Below, in pieces: positions 34,584 through 42,438 of a DNA stretch of 64,000 nt. The stretch comes from Acidobacteriota bacterium. GTDB lineage: Bacteria > Acidobacteriota > Terriglobia > UBA7540. Positions within the stretch are counted from its first letter, which is position 1. Each line of letters starts with the position of its first letter. Under the pieces are notes generated by a model. The model saw only the letters and a program-made list of their open reading frames with translations. It did not search any database and had not been told where the DNA came from. Both the position numbers and the translations under genes were made by a program. The stretch is taken from NCBI GenBank assembly GCA_004298155.1, contig SCRD01000008.1, forward strand, positions 1-64,000. The letters run 5' to 3'.

Positions 34584-35478
34584 TCAAGGCTTCTCTCGCC
34601 CGCAGAAGGGTTGGAGAGCTTTGTAGTAGAGTTGTGCCACAGTCTGAGGATTTCCATTCTGATACTGTGCTCCGAACAGTTCCGTACTCAGGTTGCCGGT
34701 GTAACCAATGCGGCTCAGCGCGGCCGTGACCTTCCTGAGTGGAATCACGCCCTGGCTTGGCGGAATGCGGTCCCGACCAACAAGAATTTCCCGTGGGATC
34801 GCCTTCGGAACGTCGTGGAAGTGCACGTGTTCAATCTCTCCCGGATGGATGTTGATCGAGGTCCTCGAACTTACTGACCGCCACAAAGAAATGAAATGTG
34901 TCCAAACAAATGCCGGTGTTGGGCTGCCGGGCCTCACGCAGCACCCGGAGCGATGTAACGAGCGATCCGATAAGCGCCGAACGGGCGATAAACTCAAATG
35001 CGATTCCCACATGGTAGCGCGCCGCAAGTTCCGCCAGCTTCACAAACCGCCCTGTGGCGACCTTGTAGTCATCCTGCTCTATCTTGTCGCCGATGGAGGA
35101 AAACACAATGTAACGGGGAATATCGAGCGCCTGACACATCTCAAATTCCTGTTGGAGATGGGACTCGATATCTCCCTGCTGCCGGCCCAGGCTGTCTCCT
35201 GAGGCGCAGGCGGAAACGGGTGTCAGGCCGTGTTGTCGCAACAGGCTTGCCACCCGCGACGGTTCCCAGCTTTGATTCCGCGGCTTGGCAAACCAAAGCT
35301 CAATGTGCTTGAGCCCCGCGGCGGAATAAGCCCCGCAATCGTTTTCGAACGGCGCATTGAGCGTGGTGGACTCGTTCAGGCAAGGCGAAAAGTTCCCGGA
35401 CGATTCTGCTGCGGCTCCGTCCGCGAGCGCCAAGGCCCATGCCGTTACCGTCTGCGCGAGAGAATGGCGTCGGTGCAT
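34584..35478 (-). pseudogene. Sugar phosphate isomerase/epimerase (AP-endonuclease-2-like TIM barrel), frameshifted
   Basis: Two minus-strand frames encode consecutive parts of one xylose-isomerase-like TIM-barrel protein. The first (35478 or 35529 down to 34831) runs through GLKHIELWFAKPRN, PRYIVFSSIGDKIEQ, GIAFEFIARSAL and TGICLDTFHFFVAVSKFEDL. The second frame (ending 34584) resumes with NIHPGEIEHVHFHDVPKAIP and ends GRDRIPPSQGVIPLRKV, LSTELFG. The join lies at about 34845-34855 and needs a one-base change. The N-terminus from ATG 35478 has a Tat-like HRRHSL start, which is common for such proteins in this phylum. The intact family isomerises or epimerises keto sugars or processes 3-keto glycosides. 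The protein may be lost, or the break may be a sequencing error. Confidence 0.75.
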
Positions 35479-35504
35479 GATTACCAGCCCCAGATCACGA
35501 ACAG

Positions 35505-35858
35505 CTAAGACTTCGCGCTTGTACAACACGGGAAAGAAGTCGAATAGGTGTTGCCTTGATATAGCAAGTCGCCGTGAATGCCTATCTCTGACGTGTAGTA
35601 TCCGTTGATGGTCATTGTCTTGAGTTCACCAAAGAAGCGTTCGAGATCCGTCTTCGGATCATCTTCATGAGCGGCAGATTTGGCAAGAGCTACGTCGAGC
35701 GAGGTGTGAGCCGACTCCTCGCGAATCGGTTGGAGTCCATTCTTCCATTGTTCCTTCATCTCGCTGCCGCTCGTCCCTACTATCCGATCAGCAAAAAGAC
35801 TCACTTGCGCCGCATAGGCGCCGGGTGAGTGCTTATCGGCAGGGGTGACCATTTCCAT
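35505..35858 (-). CDS. Gluconate 2-dehydrogenase subunit-3-like protein, N-terminally short
   Basis: The 117-residue product matches the C-terminal two thirds of gluconate 2-dehydrogenase subunit 3 (gamma) proteins: TPADKHSPGAYAAQVSLFAD, then FFGELKTMTINGYYTSEIG and LLYQGNTYSTSFPCC, where relatives have a similar GYYTS...GNT...FPGC tail. The usual Tat signal and first helices are missing, since the family motif IIPADEHSPGA lies immediately at the start codon. The full-length protein would escort a membrane GMC-type sugar dehydrogenase, but no such partner is present here. ATG 35858 (or 35852) lies about 20 bases behind a predicted transcription start, so the leader consists of the 20-base palindrome at 35859-35878. 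It is the first gene of the minus arm. Confidence 0.6.
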   Translation of the reverse strand: MEMVTPADKHSPGAYAAQVSLFADRIVGTSGSEMKEQWKNGLQPIREESAHTSLDVALAKSAAHEDDPKTDLERFFGELKTMTINGYYTSEIGIHGDLLYQGNTYSTSFPCCTSAKS

Positions 35859-35878
35859 TTATCCCAAGAATGGGATAA
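35859..35878. promoter_or_regulatory. Perfect 8-4-8 palindrome in the leader of the minus arm
   Basis: TTATCCCA, spacer AGAA, TGGGATAA: an exact inverted repeat directly between the predicted start of transcription (about 35880) and the start codon at 35858. Its position at +1 to +20 is typical of a repressor operator; as RNA it would also form a hairpin blocking the start codon. Which factor binds is unknown. Confidence 0.65.
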
Positions 35879-35886
35879 CGTGCTAC

Positions 35887-35915
35887 AACATACGGATTCT
35901 CTGTGTGTTTGTCAA
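35887..35915 (-). promoter_or_regulatory. Sigma70-like promoter of the minus arm
   Basis: On the minus strand TTGACA (35915-35910) and TATGTT (35892-35887) are separated by exactly 17 bases. The 13-mer AAAATACTTGACA (35922-35910) is identical to the one at 4554-4566 in front of the plus arm. Further upstream lies an AT-rich tract with ATAGTA-like half sites. Between here and the transposase remnant at 36413 no gene is seen. Confidence 0.7.
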
Positions 35916-36412
35916 GTATTTTATTTCTATATTTACTATATCCACATAAGTGAGGATGCATACAATTATTTTCCCTTGGGCTTTTATGCTTAAAGGCCAT
36001 ACGGAACTCGCAGGGCTGGCGAAGAAATCGAAGCCGATTTCAAGTAAACAACTACAGACTGGAAGGCGCTATCGTTGAGGGAGTATGGATTGTAAATCGG
36101 CTATCGTCATGGATGGACTCACTCTCATGCAGCGTAATGTATACGCAGACAATCTCGTACGTTAGATTCCCTATGCCGGCGGCCAGGTTGACCTGCCCAC
36201 CGGTTTCTGTAGCAATCAGCGGGTGGATTCCTTGGAATCCGTTGAAATTCCTTTTGGGGTGGCGGCGGGGTGGGGGGGCGTCCGTTGCTGGGCGGCACCT
36301 AAGAAGAACCTGCGCGCACGTCCCGGTTCAGGTAGAGTTTGTTATTGCAATTTTGTTCTGGATAAACAACCTGGGTTGTGTGGGTTCCTGGACTCTGCGG
36401 CCCAGCTAGCGC

Positions 36413-37457
36413 ATCTTAGGAGCCATCAGTTCTGTAGGGGTGTACAAGCGTTTGCGAGCTGCAGGGCCCTGGCTCTGTTGGTTGGCGCAGCAGGAGCGGG
36501 GGACGGCAGCGCTGCCGTTGGGGACGGTTGGCGGAAGAGTTCGCGCGGTGGACGCTACGACGGTCTGCGAGCCGGGCAGCACGGGAGGAGATTGGCGCGT
36601 GCACTATGCGGTGAATCTGGCTGACTTGCAGTGCGACTTTTTTCAGCTGACGGAAATAGGGGAGAGCGGCGAGACCTTTCGCCGGGTGCCGGTGAACGAG
36701 GGCGACATTATGCTCGGCGACCGCGTGTATGCGGCCCCGCCAGGGGTGGCTCATGTCCTCGGAGGCGGCGGAGATGTCATCGTGCGCCTCAACCGGCAGG
36801 CTCTGCCGATGTACGACTCTCGGCGTCGGCGGATGGATTTGGCAGCCCGCATGCGGAGACTGCCCGGGCATTCGCGCGCCGAGTACCGGTCTTGGGTAAA
36901 AGGTCCGCAGGGCGACTGGATCGCCGGACGCATAGTGGCGCTGCGACAGAGTGCAGAGGTTACGCGATGGTGGCGTAAGCGGATGTTGCGCAGGGCGCAG
37001 CGCGATCAGCAAACCGTCTCCCCGCTCTCACTGGAACTGGCCGAATACTTTATGCTCTGGACCAGCCTCCAGGGGCTTCCCGCCGCCGAGGTTCTCGAAC
37101 TCTACCGCCTGCGCTGGCAAATCGAACTGGTCTTTGAACGGATGAAATCGATCCTGGGGCTCGGTCACCTGCCCAAGAAAGACCCGCTCAGCGCACAGGC
37201 CTGGCTGCAAGGCAGACTCTTCGTGGGCCTGCTCACGGAACGCATGGTCGATGCGGCAGCGTCGTTTTTCCCCTGGGGCTATCCCTTGGCAACCGCGGCG
37301 CAGTCGGTGGTGGGAAATTGAATTCATGTATCGCCAAGTCGGCGCGGCGCTGCTGCTACCGCAACACCTGATGGCCGTCATCAACCAATGGCCGGCGATC
37401 AGCAAGGCCCTTGCCGCTACGCCGCGGAAGCGCAAGCGGTTTGAATGGCACTCTTAG
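36413..37457 (+). mobile_element. Decayed IS4-family transposase
   Basis: A frame from about 36413 to 37321 encodes the DDE core of an IS4-type transposase: RAVDATTVCEPGSTGGDWRVHY (first Asp), GDIMLGDRVYAAPPGV (second Asp), and YRLRWQIELVFERMKSILGLGHLPKKD, which carries the YREK signature with the catalytic Glu. An in-frame TAG lies just upstream of the conserved VYKRLRAAGPWL segment and the N-terminal ~100 residues of the family are absent. Near 37310 the frame breaks; the family C-terminus (YRQVGAALLLPQHLMAVINQW, RKRKRFEWHS) continues in another frame to 37457. No terminal inverted repeats were found. The element is truncated, frameshifted and surely immobile. Confidence 0.85.
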
Positions 37458-37541
37458 GTTAACGCTTATTCGGCTCTGCCGGGGGATACTTACCGACAGT
37501 GACCATGCCAGAACTCCCAACAAACAGGGTACAATGAGAGC

Positions 37542-37727
37542 ATGAGCGTAGCTGAAGATAGGAAGGGAGCTATTCGAGCGGAAGATTTGGCGATTTCAAA
37601 TTAGGTGGCGTTAACGGCGCTGGTTGAACTGTTGGAAGAACGTGGTGTCATCAGCCGGGACGAAGTGTTAGCCCAAACGACGGGGATAGTGGATCGCAGA
37701 AAGCCCCATATCAAATCGCTCCCCTAA
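37542..37727 (+). pseudogene. Small broken ORF with in-frame TAG
   Basis: ATG 37542 begins MSVAEDRKGAIRAEDLAISN, meets TAG at 37602-37604, and the same frame continues VALTALVELLEERGVISRDE to a TAA at 37725. The two parts look like one small soluble protein of about 60 residues with an amphipathic C-terminal helix, interrupted by one nonsense codon. I recognise no family with certainty. The rest of 37458-37933 holds nothing else that I can name. Confidence 0.35.
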
Positions 37728-37933
37728 AGGATATCGGTGAGATTTTCGCTCAAGACAAGGTAGGGCAGGTCATTGAAGCGGGGGATCTTTGGCCCTTGAA
37801 GTTATATCCTCCAAAGGCGCCACTGCCCCTCCAACATGTGACGTAAAGAGCGTTCTCGCTCAACAAGGCGCCATCGAGAAATAGACTGTGGTCGAAGGGA
37901 ACTTTCGCCGAGAACCGGGCTCGATAGCTCGCT

Positions 37934-38878
37934 TCAATTACCGAGGAATACCCATCCGATCCGACTCAGGAGGGACCTCAACCACCCTGCACGGGACCAT
38001 TGATTCTGTGAAGAAGGGTGATTGGCAAGAACAGCTCTGATCTGAAATGTAGTGTATTCTGATTGGAGATGATTGAGCACTTCAACGGCTGAATAATAGC
38101 GGTCCTCCTTATCTCTCGCCAAGCACCTTTGAGTTATGGCCCTTAAACCGGCAGGAATGGTCATGGGCAAAAGTTTCATAGTCCCTGTCATGATGTCCAT
38201 ACCCAACTCGAACGGTGATTGACCGGAGAATGGCAGCTCCCCGGTGAGCATCTCAAACAAGACTACGCCCAGAGACCAGACACCGGACTGCGTCGTTGCT
38301 TTTTCCCCATGCAGAAGCTCAGGGGCCAAATAGGGAAGAGTTCCGACGAGCCATCCTATTTCTTGGGCGGAGGAATCAGAGGCCTTACCCTCTTTTCTCC
38401 TCTCCTCTTCGACCAATTTGGAGAGGCCGAAGTCAACCAGTTTGATCCGGCCTCTGGGAGTCACCATGATATTTGCGCACTTTAGATCCCGGTGCAGGAT
38501 TCCAGCACCGTGGGTATACGCCGTTGCCTCGGCAATCTGTATGCCGAAATGAAAGGCGTGTTGGACCGGCAGAGGACCCGAATCAAGGATCGCCCGTAGT
38601 GTCTTGCCTTCCACGAACTCCAGGACAATATAGTTGATGTCTTGATCTTCGCCAATATCATAAAGGATACAGATGTTGGGATGGTTCAGGATCGAGGCCA
38701 TTCGGGCCTCCCGCAACAGTCGTCCCCAGGTCGTATCGGGCTGCAGGGAATTTTCTTTGAGGACCTTGACCGCAACCGTCCGATCCAGCCGAATATCGCG
38801 GGCTTTATAAAGGACCGCGAACTGACCTTCACCAACCTTTGCATCGATATGATAATGGCCCAAAACCTGGCCGACCAT
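37934..38878 (-). CDS. Hanks-type serine/threonine protein kinase, catalytic domain only
   Basis: This soluble kinase phosphorylates protein Ser/Thr. Visible landmarks are the glycine loop VGEGQFAVLYKA, VAVKVLK (ATP-binding Lys), HRDLKCANIM (catalytic loop), DFGLS, and GTLPYLAPE as activation-segment end. In the subdomain IX motif the normally invariant Asp of DVWSLG is Gly (TQSGVWSLGVV), which may lower stability or activity. At 314 residues it is just the kinase domain plus a short tail, without the transmembrane, TPR or WD40 sensors common in this phylum. ATG 38878 has a purine-rich GGGGGAGG tract immediately upstream, and a promoter at 38958-38986 fits this start; the frame is open to 38986, which would begin inside the -35 box. 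Confidence 0.87.
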   Translation of the reverse strand: MVGQVLGHYHIDAKVGEGQFAVLYKARDIRLDRTVAVKVLKENSLQPDTTWGRLLREARMASILNHPNICILYDIGEDQDINYIVLEFVEGKTLRAILDSGPLPVQHAFHFGIQIAEATAYTHGAGILHRDLKCANIMVTPRGRIKLVDFGLSKLVEEERRKEGKASDSSAQEIGWLVGTLPYLAPELLHGEKATTQSGVWSLGVVLFEMLTGELPFSGQSPFELGMDIMTGTMKLLPMTIPAGLRAITQRCLARDKEDRYYSAVEVLNHLQSEYTTFQIRAVLANHPSSQNQWSRAGWLRSLLSRIGWVFLGN

Positions 38879-38957
38879 AACCTCCCCCTCCCGAAGGTTG
38901 GTTACCAGACAACGTCCGGTCTGGTAACCCAGGCCGTGAGCGCAATCGTAACAGAAA

Positions 38958-38986
38958 TTTATATAATACCTACAATATGTCGTCAA
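38958..38986 (-). promoter_or_regulatory. Promoter of the kinase gene with a direct repeat
   Basis: Minus strand: TTGACG (38986-38981) and TATAAA (38963-38958), 17 bases apart. The 10-mer TTGACGACAT occurs here and again about 28 bases further upstream at the edge of the IS256 remnant, so the -35 region may have been shaped by that element. Confidence 0.6.
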
Positions 38987-39002
38987 TGAACGAAAGTTCT
39001 AG

Positions 39003-39560
39003 ATGTCGTCAACTTCGTTGTGTAAGAAGTTCGAGGGTGCAGGTTCGCCAATCTTCGTTCAAGCGCTGGAAGATGGCATAGCTGATTCGGTCGGGGCATT
39101 CGACGATGACGAAGGAGACCATAGCCCGAGCGCAGGGACGGACTTCCACGAAGCACCGCACGATGACATTTGGTGGTGCGCAGGCTGCGCCAGAGATGGA
39201 GAGAGAAGCCGAATAAGTTCAGCAACTCCTACCGCCTCGCACCGGCCTTCACCGCGGCGCAGTCCCGCTTGCGAACCTTCTCCAAATTGTTCCACATCTT
39301 GTCACCCAGTAGCGTCGATGCTTCACGTGCGGGTCAACGGTCTAGATCGCCACCGCCAGCCCCGCCTGCCGCGTCGAGATTCCGTGCAAAAACTCTCCTC
39401 GAATCAGCATTATCACTACTTCCGCCCGCGGCTGAAATCGTTGCACTCCCGGCGGCCGAAAACTCTGATCGCGCGCCTGCGCCAAGCGTAGGCATAACGT
39501 CCCGAACCGCATCCTCAGACCGCGCACATAAAATCCATGCCTTTACACACACTGATTTGC
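39003..39560 (-). mobile_element. Decayed IS256 (Mutator)-family transposase remnant
   Basis: On the minus strand, several frames together spell IS256-type transposase blocks in the right order. YVRGLRMRFGTLCLRLAQ and LIRGEFLHGISTRQAGLAVAI come first (39530-39340). Then come MWNNLEKVRKRDCAAVKAGARR, LFGFSLHLWRSLRTT and, in a third frame, CFVEVRPCARAMVSFVIVE and DRISYAIFQRLNEDW, ending at a TGA near 39008. The catalytic core between HGISTRQ and the C-terminal blocks is deleted, and at least two frameshifts are present. It is a fossil, next to the kinase promoter. No inverted repeats were identified. Confidence 0.75.
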
Positions 39561-39720
39561 GTTACCGTTCTAACCTTAAGAAGAGTGACTTATTTGATGT
39601 TTGCCACTATTCCGATTTGGGTGGCGGGAACAGGACAATAGCTGACTGAACCTCAAATGTTGACACGGATCATTGGCCTGCCCAAGCTCACACCCGAATT
39701 ACCACAACCATGATCGACGG

Positions 39721-39745
39721 GACTCGCTGCAGTTAACAGCGAGTC
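39721..39745 (+). other. Strong hairpin ahead of a small broken ORF
   Basis: GACTCGCTG (39721-39729) and CAGCGAGTC (39737-39745) form a perfect 9-bp stem with a 7-base loop. A good ribosome binding site (GGAGG at 39748-39752) and ATG 39758 follow directly. Confidence 0.45.
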
Positions 39746-39757
39746 GTGGAGGAATTG

Positions 39758-39934
39758 ATGCCGACCTGGTACCCGCAAGACACAAAGAAAATTGTTGATA
39801 ACTTGGCTGCTGACTAAGACTTACCCATCGAAAGAAGGTCTATTCTGCTTAGTATGGGGAGCGATTACATAACGGAAGTGATGAAAAAACTAGGGGACGG
39901 ACTGGTCCGAGGACCTTGCAGTCAAAGTCATTGA
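39758..39934 (+). pseudogene. Small broken ORF with in-frame TAA
   Basis: Behind a good Shine-Dalgarno, ATG 39758 reads MPTWYPQDTKKIVDNLAAD, hits TAA at 39815-39817, and continues in the same frame with DLPIERRSILLSMGSDYITE to a TGA at 39932. The two parts read like a single small protein interrupted by one nonsense codon. No family recognised. The stretch 39935-40061 holds nothing else I can support. Confidence 0.3.
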
Positions 39935-40061
39935 TTAAGGCACAAGAGATTTCCAGGCTGCGCCGCAGTACTTTGCTGATTGTCAGGCGGAGGGAATCCG
40001 GCCTTGTTGTCTGGAAATACCACCTGTGAGACGACGGAATTTCTCGCAGAACAATTAGGGC

Positions 40062-40382
40062 TCACCAGAACTTCGGGAACTTGGAGTGGGACGGCGGACG
40101 ACAGATAGGCTTTAATTCCCGTATCAATTCGGCCTCGCGGTCGGCGGGGCGGTCGGTTAGCTCGAAGCAGAAGGCAGCGGGACCGTGGTCCCAGATCGCT
40201 TCGTCGGTAAAATTTTCACGGTTCCAGTGGTTCAGGAGGCGCTGGCGGATGTTGCCTTTGCCGATGTGGATGACCTTGCCTTCTTTATCCAGGATCGAAT
40301 AGACTCCCTCGGCATTTGGTGCTTTGAACTTGATCCATGATCTGCTCCACGTGTAATTGTGACTTTTGATCTCGTTCAACAT
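40062..40382 (-). CDS. GIY-YIG-like small protein
   Basis: The 106-residue product resembles a single GIY-YIG nuclease-type domain: GVYSILDKEGKVIHIGKGNIRQRLLNHW covers the GIY and YIG strands in divergent form (GVY and HIG) and the following Arg, and DREAELIRELKPICRPP carries the usual Glu near the C-terminus. Stand-alone proteins of this type occur as putative endonucleases or DNA-processing accessory proteins; function here is unknown. ATG 40382 has GGAGG only three bases upstream, a tight but usable spacing. It is isolated between a pseudogene and a lipoprotein gene and is probably monocistronic. Confidence 0.65.
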   Translation of the reverse strand: MLNEIKSHNYTWSRSWIKFKAPNAEGVYSILDKEGKVIHIGKGNIRQRLLNHWNRENFTDEAIWDHGPAAFCFELTDRPADREAELIRELKPICRPPSHSKFPKFW

Positions 40383-40451
40383 GAACCTCCACGCCAAAAA
40401 TCAATCGACCCATTAACCACCCTCATGCCGCGATACCCCGAGGCACAGTCG

Positions 40452-42059
40452 CTACTGTTGTACGGTCCAAGCAACGGTGTCAGGGGGAGGAGTTATAGCT
40501 CCGGAGGTTGGATTGCACAGTATGGGCGTCAAATATCCGCCACTCACCTTTCCCGTGACAAGGAGATTACTGAATTCCTGGGGAGACATCAGGATGCTTG
40601 CGGATGGGCCGCCGGCCGCGGGCACCGGCTGCAGCGACGTACAGCCGTAAGGGGCGATTGGTGAACCCGGTACGGTAAAGGTGCCTGTTACAGGCGCGCC
40701 ATTTCCTTGCCCCGTGATGACAAGGGGAGACAGGTTATTCGCCTCTCCAGACCATCTGAGGTCGTGCCACCCGGTTGCGTATCCAGGATCATAATTCCCG
40801 ACGGGTATGTTGACGCAGTTCTGCTGTTTTCCGCAGGAAAAGTTTAAGTCGCTCAGAATCGCAACCCCCGGCGTCGCGCTTTGCGTCGCGTCGTAGAAAA
40901 AATTGGTCGTCGCGAAGGGATACTCGTCCCAAATGGAAAAGTCATCGTGGACAATGTTGGCACTCCCGTCCGTGAATTCAACGGCGTGGACGGAGCTCAG
41001 GCCCGAAGCGTTCAGAAATGGAGCGTTTGTCCCGTAGATCTGGCTGTCTCCCAAGGTGAACTGCGTGGACAGGAATCCTGGAAAGCCCTCCTGGCGCCAC
41101 TTCAAGGAAATTGAGAGGTTTGATCCCTTGAACATGAGCGCATACTGCTGTAGCGTCGACGATGGGTATGGGCTGGCCGTACTGAAATTCCAGCTGTGTC
41201 CCGTAAATGTCATATCGGACACGCTGTCGACATAGATCGCGTTTCCGAAACCGGAAGTATCAAGCTCCATGTCTGTAAAGGATGCATCGGTCTCAGATTG
41301 GGGTCCCGTGGCTAGCGGCGCGAAAGGACTGCTGACGTTAAAATCATTGGTCCCGCTGACAACCAGGGGGTAGTCCGCTACAAACACATCCCGCGCCATA
41401 AAGGTGATCTCAGAGCCGTAGAGATATACTCCGAACGAGTAATTGCTTCCGCCGGAATGGAGAGGCATCGCGAACTTGCAATCCACGACATAATCGTTCG
41501 TTCCTGAATTTCCATTGCTGTCACGAGCGAAGAGGATGCCGATCAGGCTCGGGTGCGTAACGCCACTCTGTGCGGTTACCGTGACGTTATGGAACGTCTT
41601 GTTCGCGGAGTTCGTCAGGTCGAACAGCACTCCCCCGGTGTTCGCGCAAATGGACCCGACCGAGCCATAGCCGGTCGCCCCGCTAGACATGGAGTCGTCT
41701 TCGATCGTCACGGTATGGTTGTCCTCAGTCATATTGATAGGGGTTGAGAGCAGATAACAGTTGGAAGATGGGGGAATAAAGACCATCCCGCCGCCGGCTG
41801 CAACCGCGGCGTTATAGGCCGCCTGAAAAGCCGGGCTGTCGTTCGTTTCCGCGTCCCCCTTGGCTCCATAGTCCCTGATACTGAACACCTGACCTGGCTT
41901 GTCCGCCAGTGAGCTGTTGGAGCCCGTAGAGATGCCCTGCGCGTTTAGAACCCCTGGCGGGCTTCCTCCCCCACTGATCGAGCATCCAACGGCAAACCCG
42001 CCCGTGAAGAGCAGCAGAAGCCATAGACCCAGATGCTGTGACTTCGAGCTGTAGCGCAT
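40452..42059 (-). CDS. Pectate-lyase-3-like beta-helix lipoprotein
   Basis: A lipoprotein signal peptide with lipobox FAVGC (Cys about residue 26) opens the 535-residue product. After a short linker comes the N-terminal block of pectate-lyase-superfamily beta-helix proteins: VFSIRDYGAKGDAETNDSPAFQAAYNAAVAAGGGMVFIPP. Repetitive beta-strand sequence follows, rich in Asn, Ser, Thr and Gly, as expected for a right-handed parallel helix. Such proteins include rhamnogalacturonases, phage tailspikes and epimerases; the catalytic residues cannot be fixed by eye. It sits at the edge of a polysaccharide biosynthesis set and may be its lyase or modifying enzyme. AGAGGGA about ten bases upstream supports ATG 42059. 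Confidence 0.75.
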   Translation of the reverse strand: MRYSSKSQHLGLWLLLLFTGGFAVGCSISGGGSPPGVLNAQGISTGSNSSLADKPGQVFSIRDYGAKGDAETNDSPAFQAAYNAAVAAGGGMVFIPPSSNCYLLSTPINMTEDNHTVTIEDDSMSSGATGYGSVGSICANTGGVLFDLTNSANKTFHNVTVTAQSGVTHPSLIGILFARDSNGNSGTNDYVVDCKFAMPLHSGGSNYSFGVYLYGSEITFMARDVFVADYPLVVSGTNDFNVSSPFAPLATGPQSETDASFTDMELDTSGFGNAIYVDSVSDMTFTGHSWNFSTASPYPSSTLQQYALMFKGSNLSISLKWRQEGFPGFLSTQFTLGDSQIYGTNAPFLNASGLSSVHAVEFTDGSANIVHDDFSIWDEYPFATTNFFYDATQSATPGVAILSDLNFSCGKQQNCVNIPVGNYDPGYATGWHDLRWSGEANNLSPLVITGQGNGAPVTGTFTVPGSPIAPYGCTSLQPVPAAGGPSASILMSPQEFSNLLVTGKVSGGYLTPILCNPTSGAITPPPDTVAWTVQQ

Positions 42060-42438
42060 CGTGGTTATTCCCTCTCGGAAGATGGCACATCAAGTAAATT
42101 GAAGTGCAAAGGCCGCTGTTCATTTCTCCGCATCCCGCCTGTAGTGAAACTGCCCAGGGCAAGAGGACAAGCAGACCGCGACACGGCTGGTTTGGCCGCC
42201 TCGCGTGGTTCCTCAGCCCCTGTGCTGCCGGCCCAAAATGCGCGCAACGTGGACAATTCCGGCTGGGGCTGCACCTTGCTAGCGGGTTAGGACTGAATTG
42301 AACCCGCACAATAGGTAACGGCCTTTTTTTGATCCGGCATGAGGGGAAGTTTTGCTAGGGGTTAGCAGCATCAGAGCGCCATTTGACCTGTAGTCGCGGC
42401 GGGTGGGATACTCGCTTAACAGCCACGAAGAGTATTGT
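42060..42438. other. Divergent intergenic region
   Basis: About 380 bases between the divergent lyase-like gene and the flippase gene. I find no gene; promoters for both directions probably lie here, but none with good boxes stands out. Confidence 0.35.

Noticed and set aside
36223-36624. Frame of 133 codons overlapping the IS4 remnant
   Set aside because: It is in a different frame from the conserved transposase blocks and has no motif of its own.
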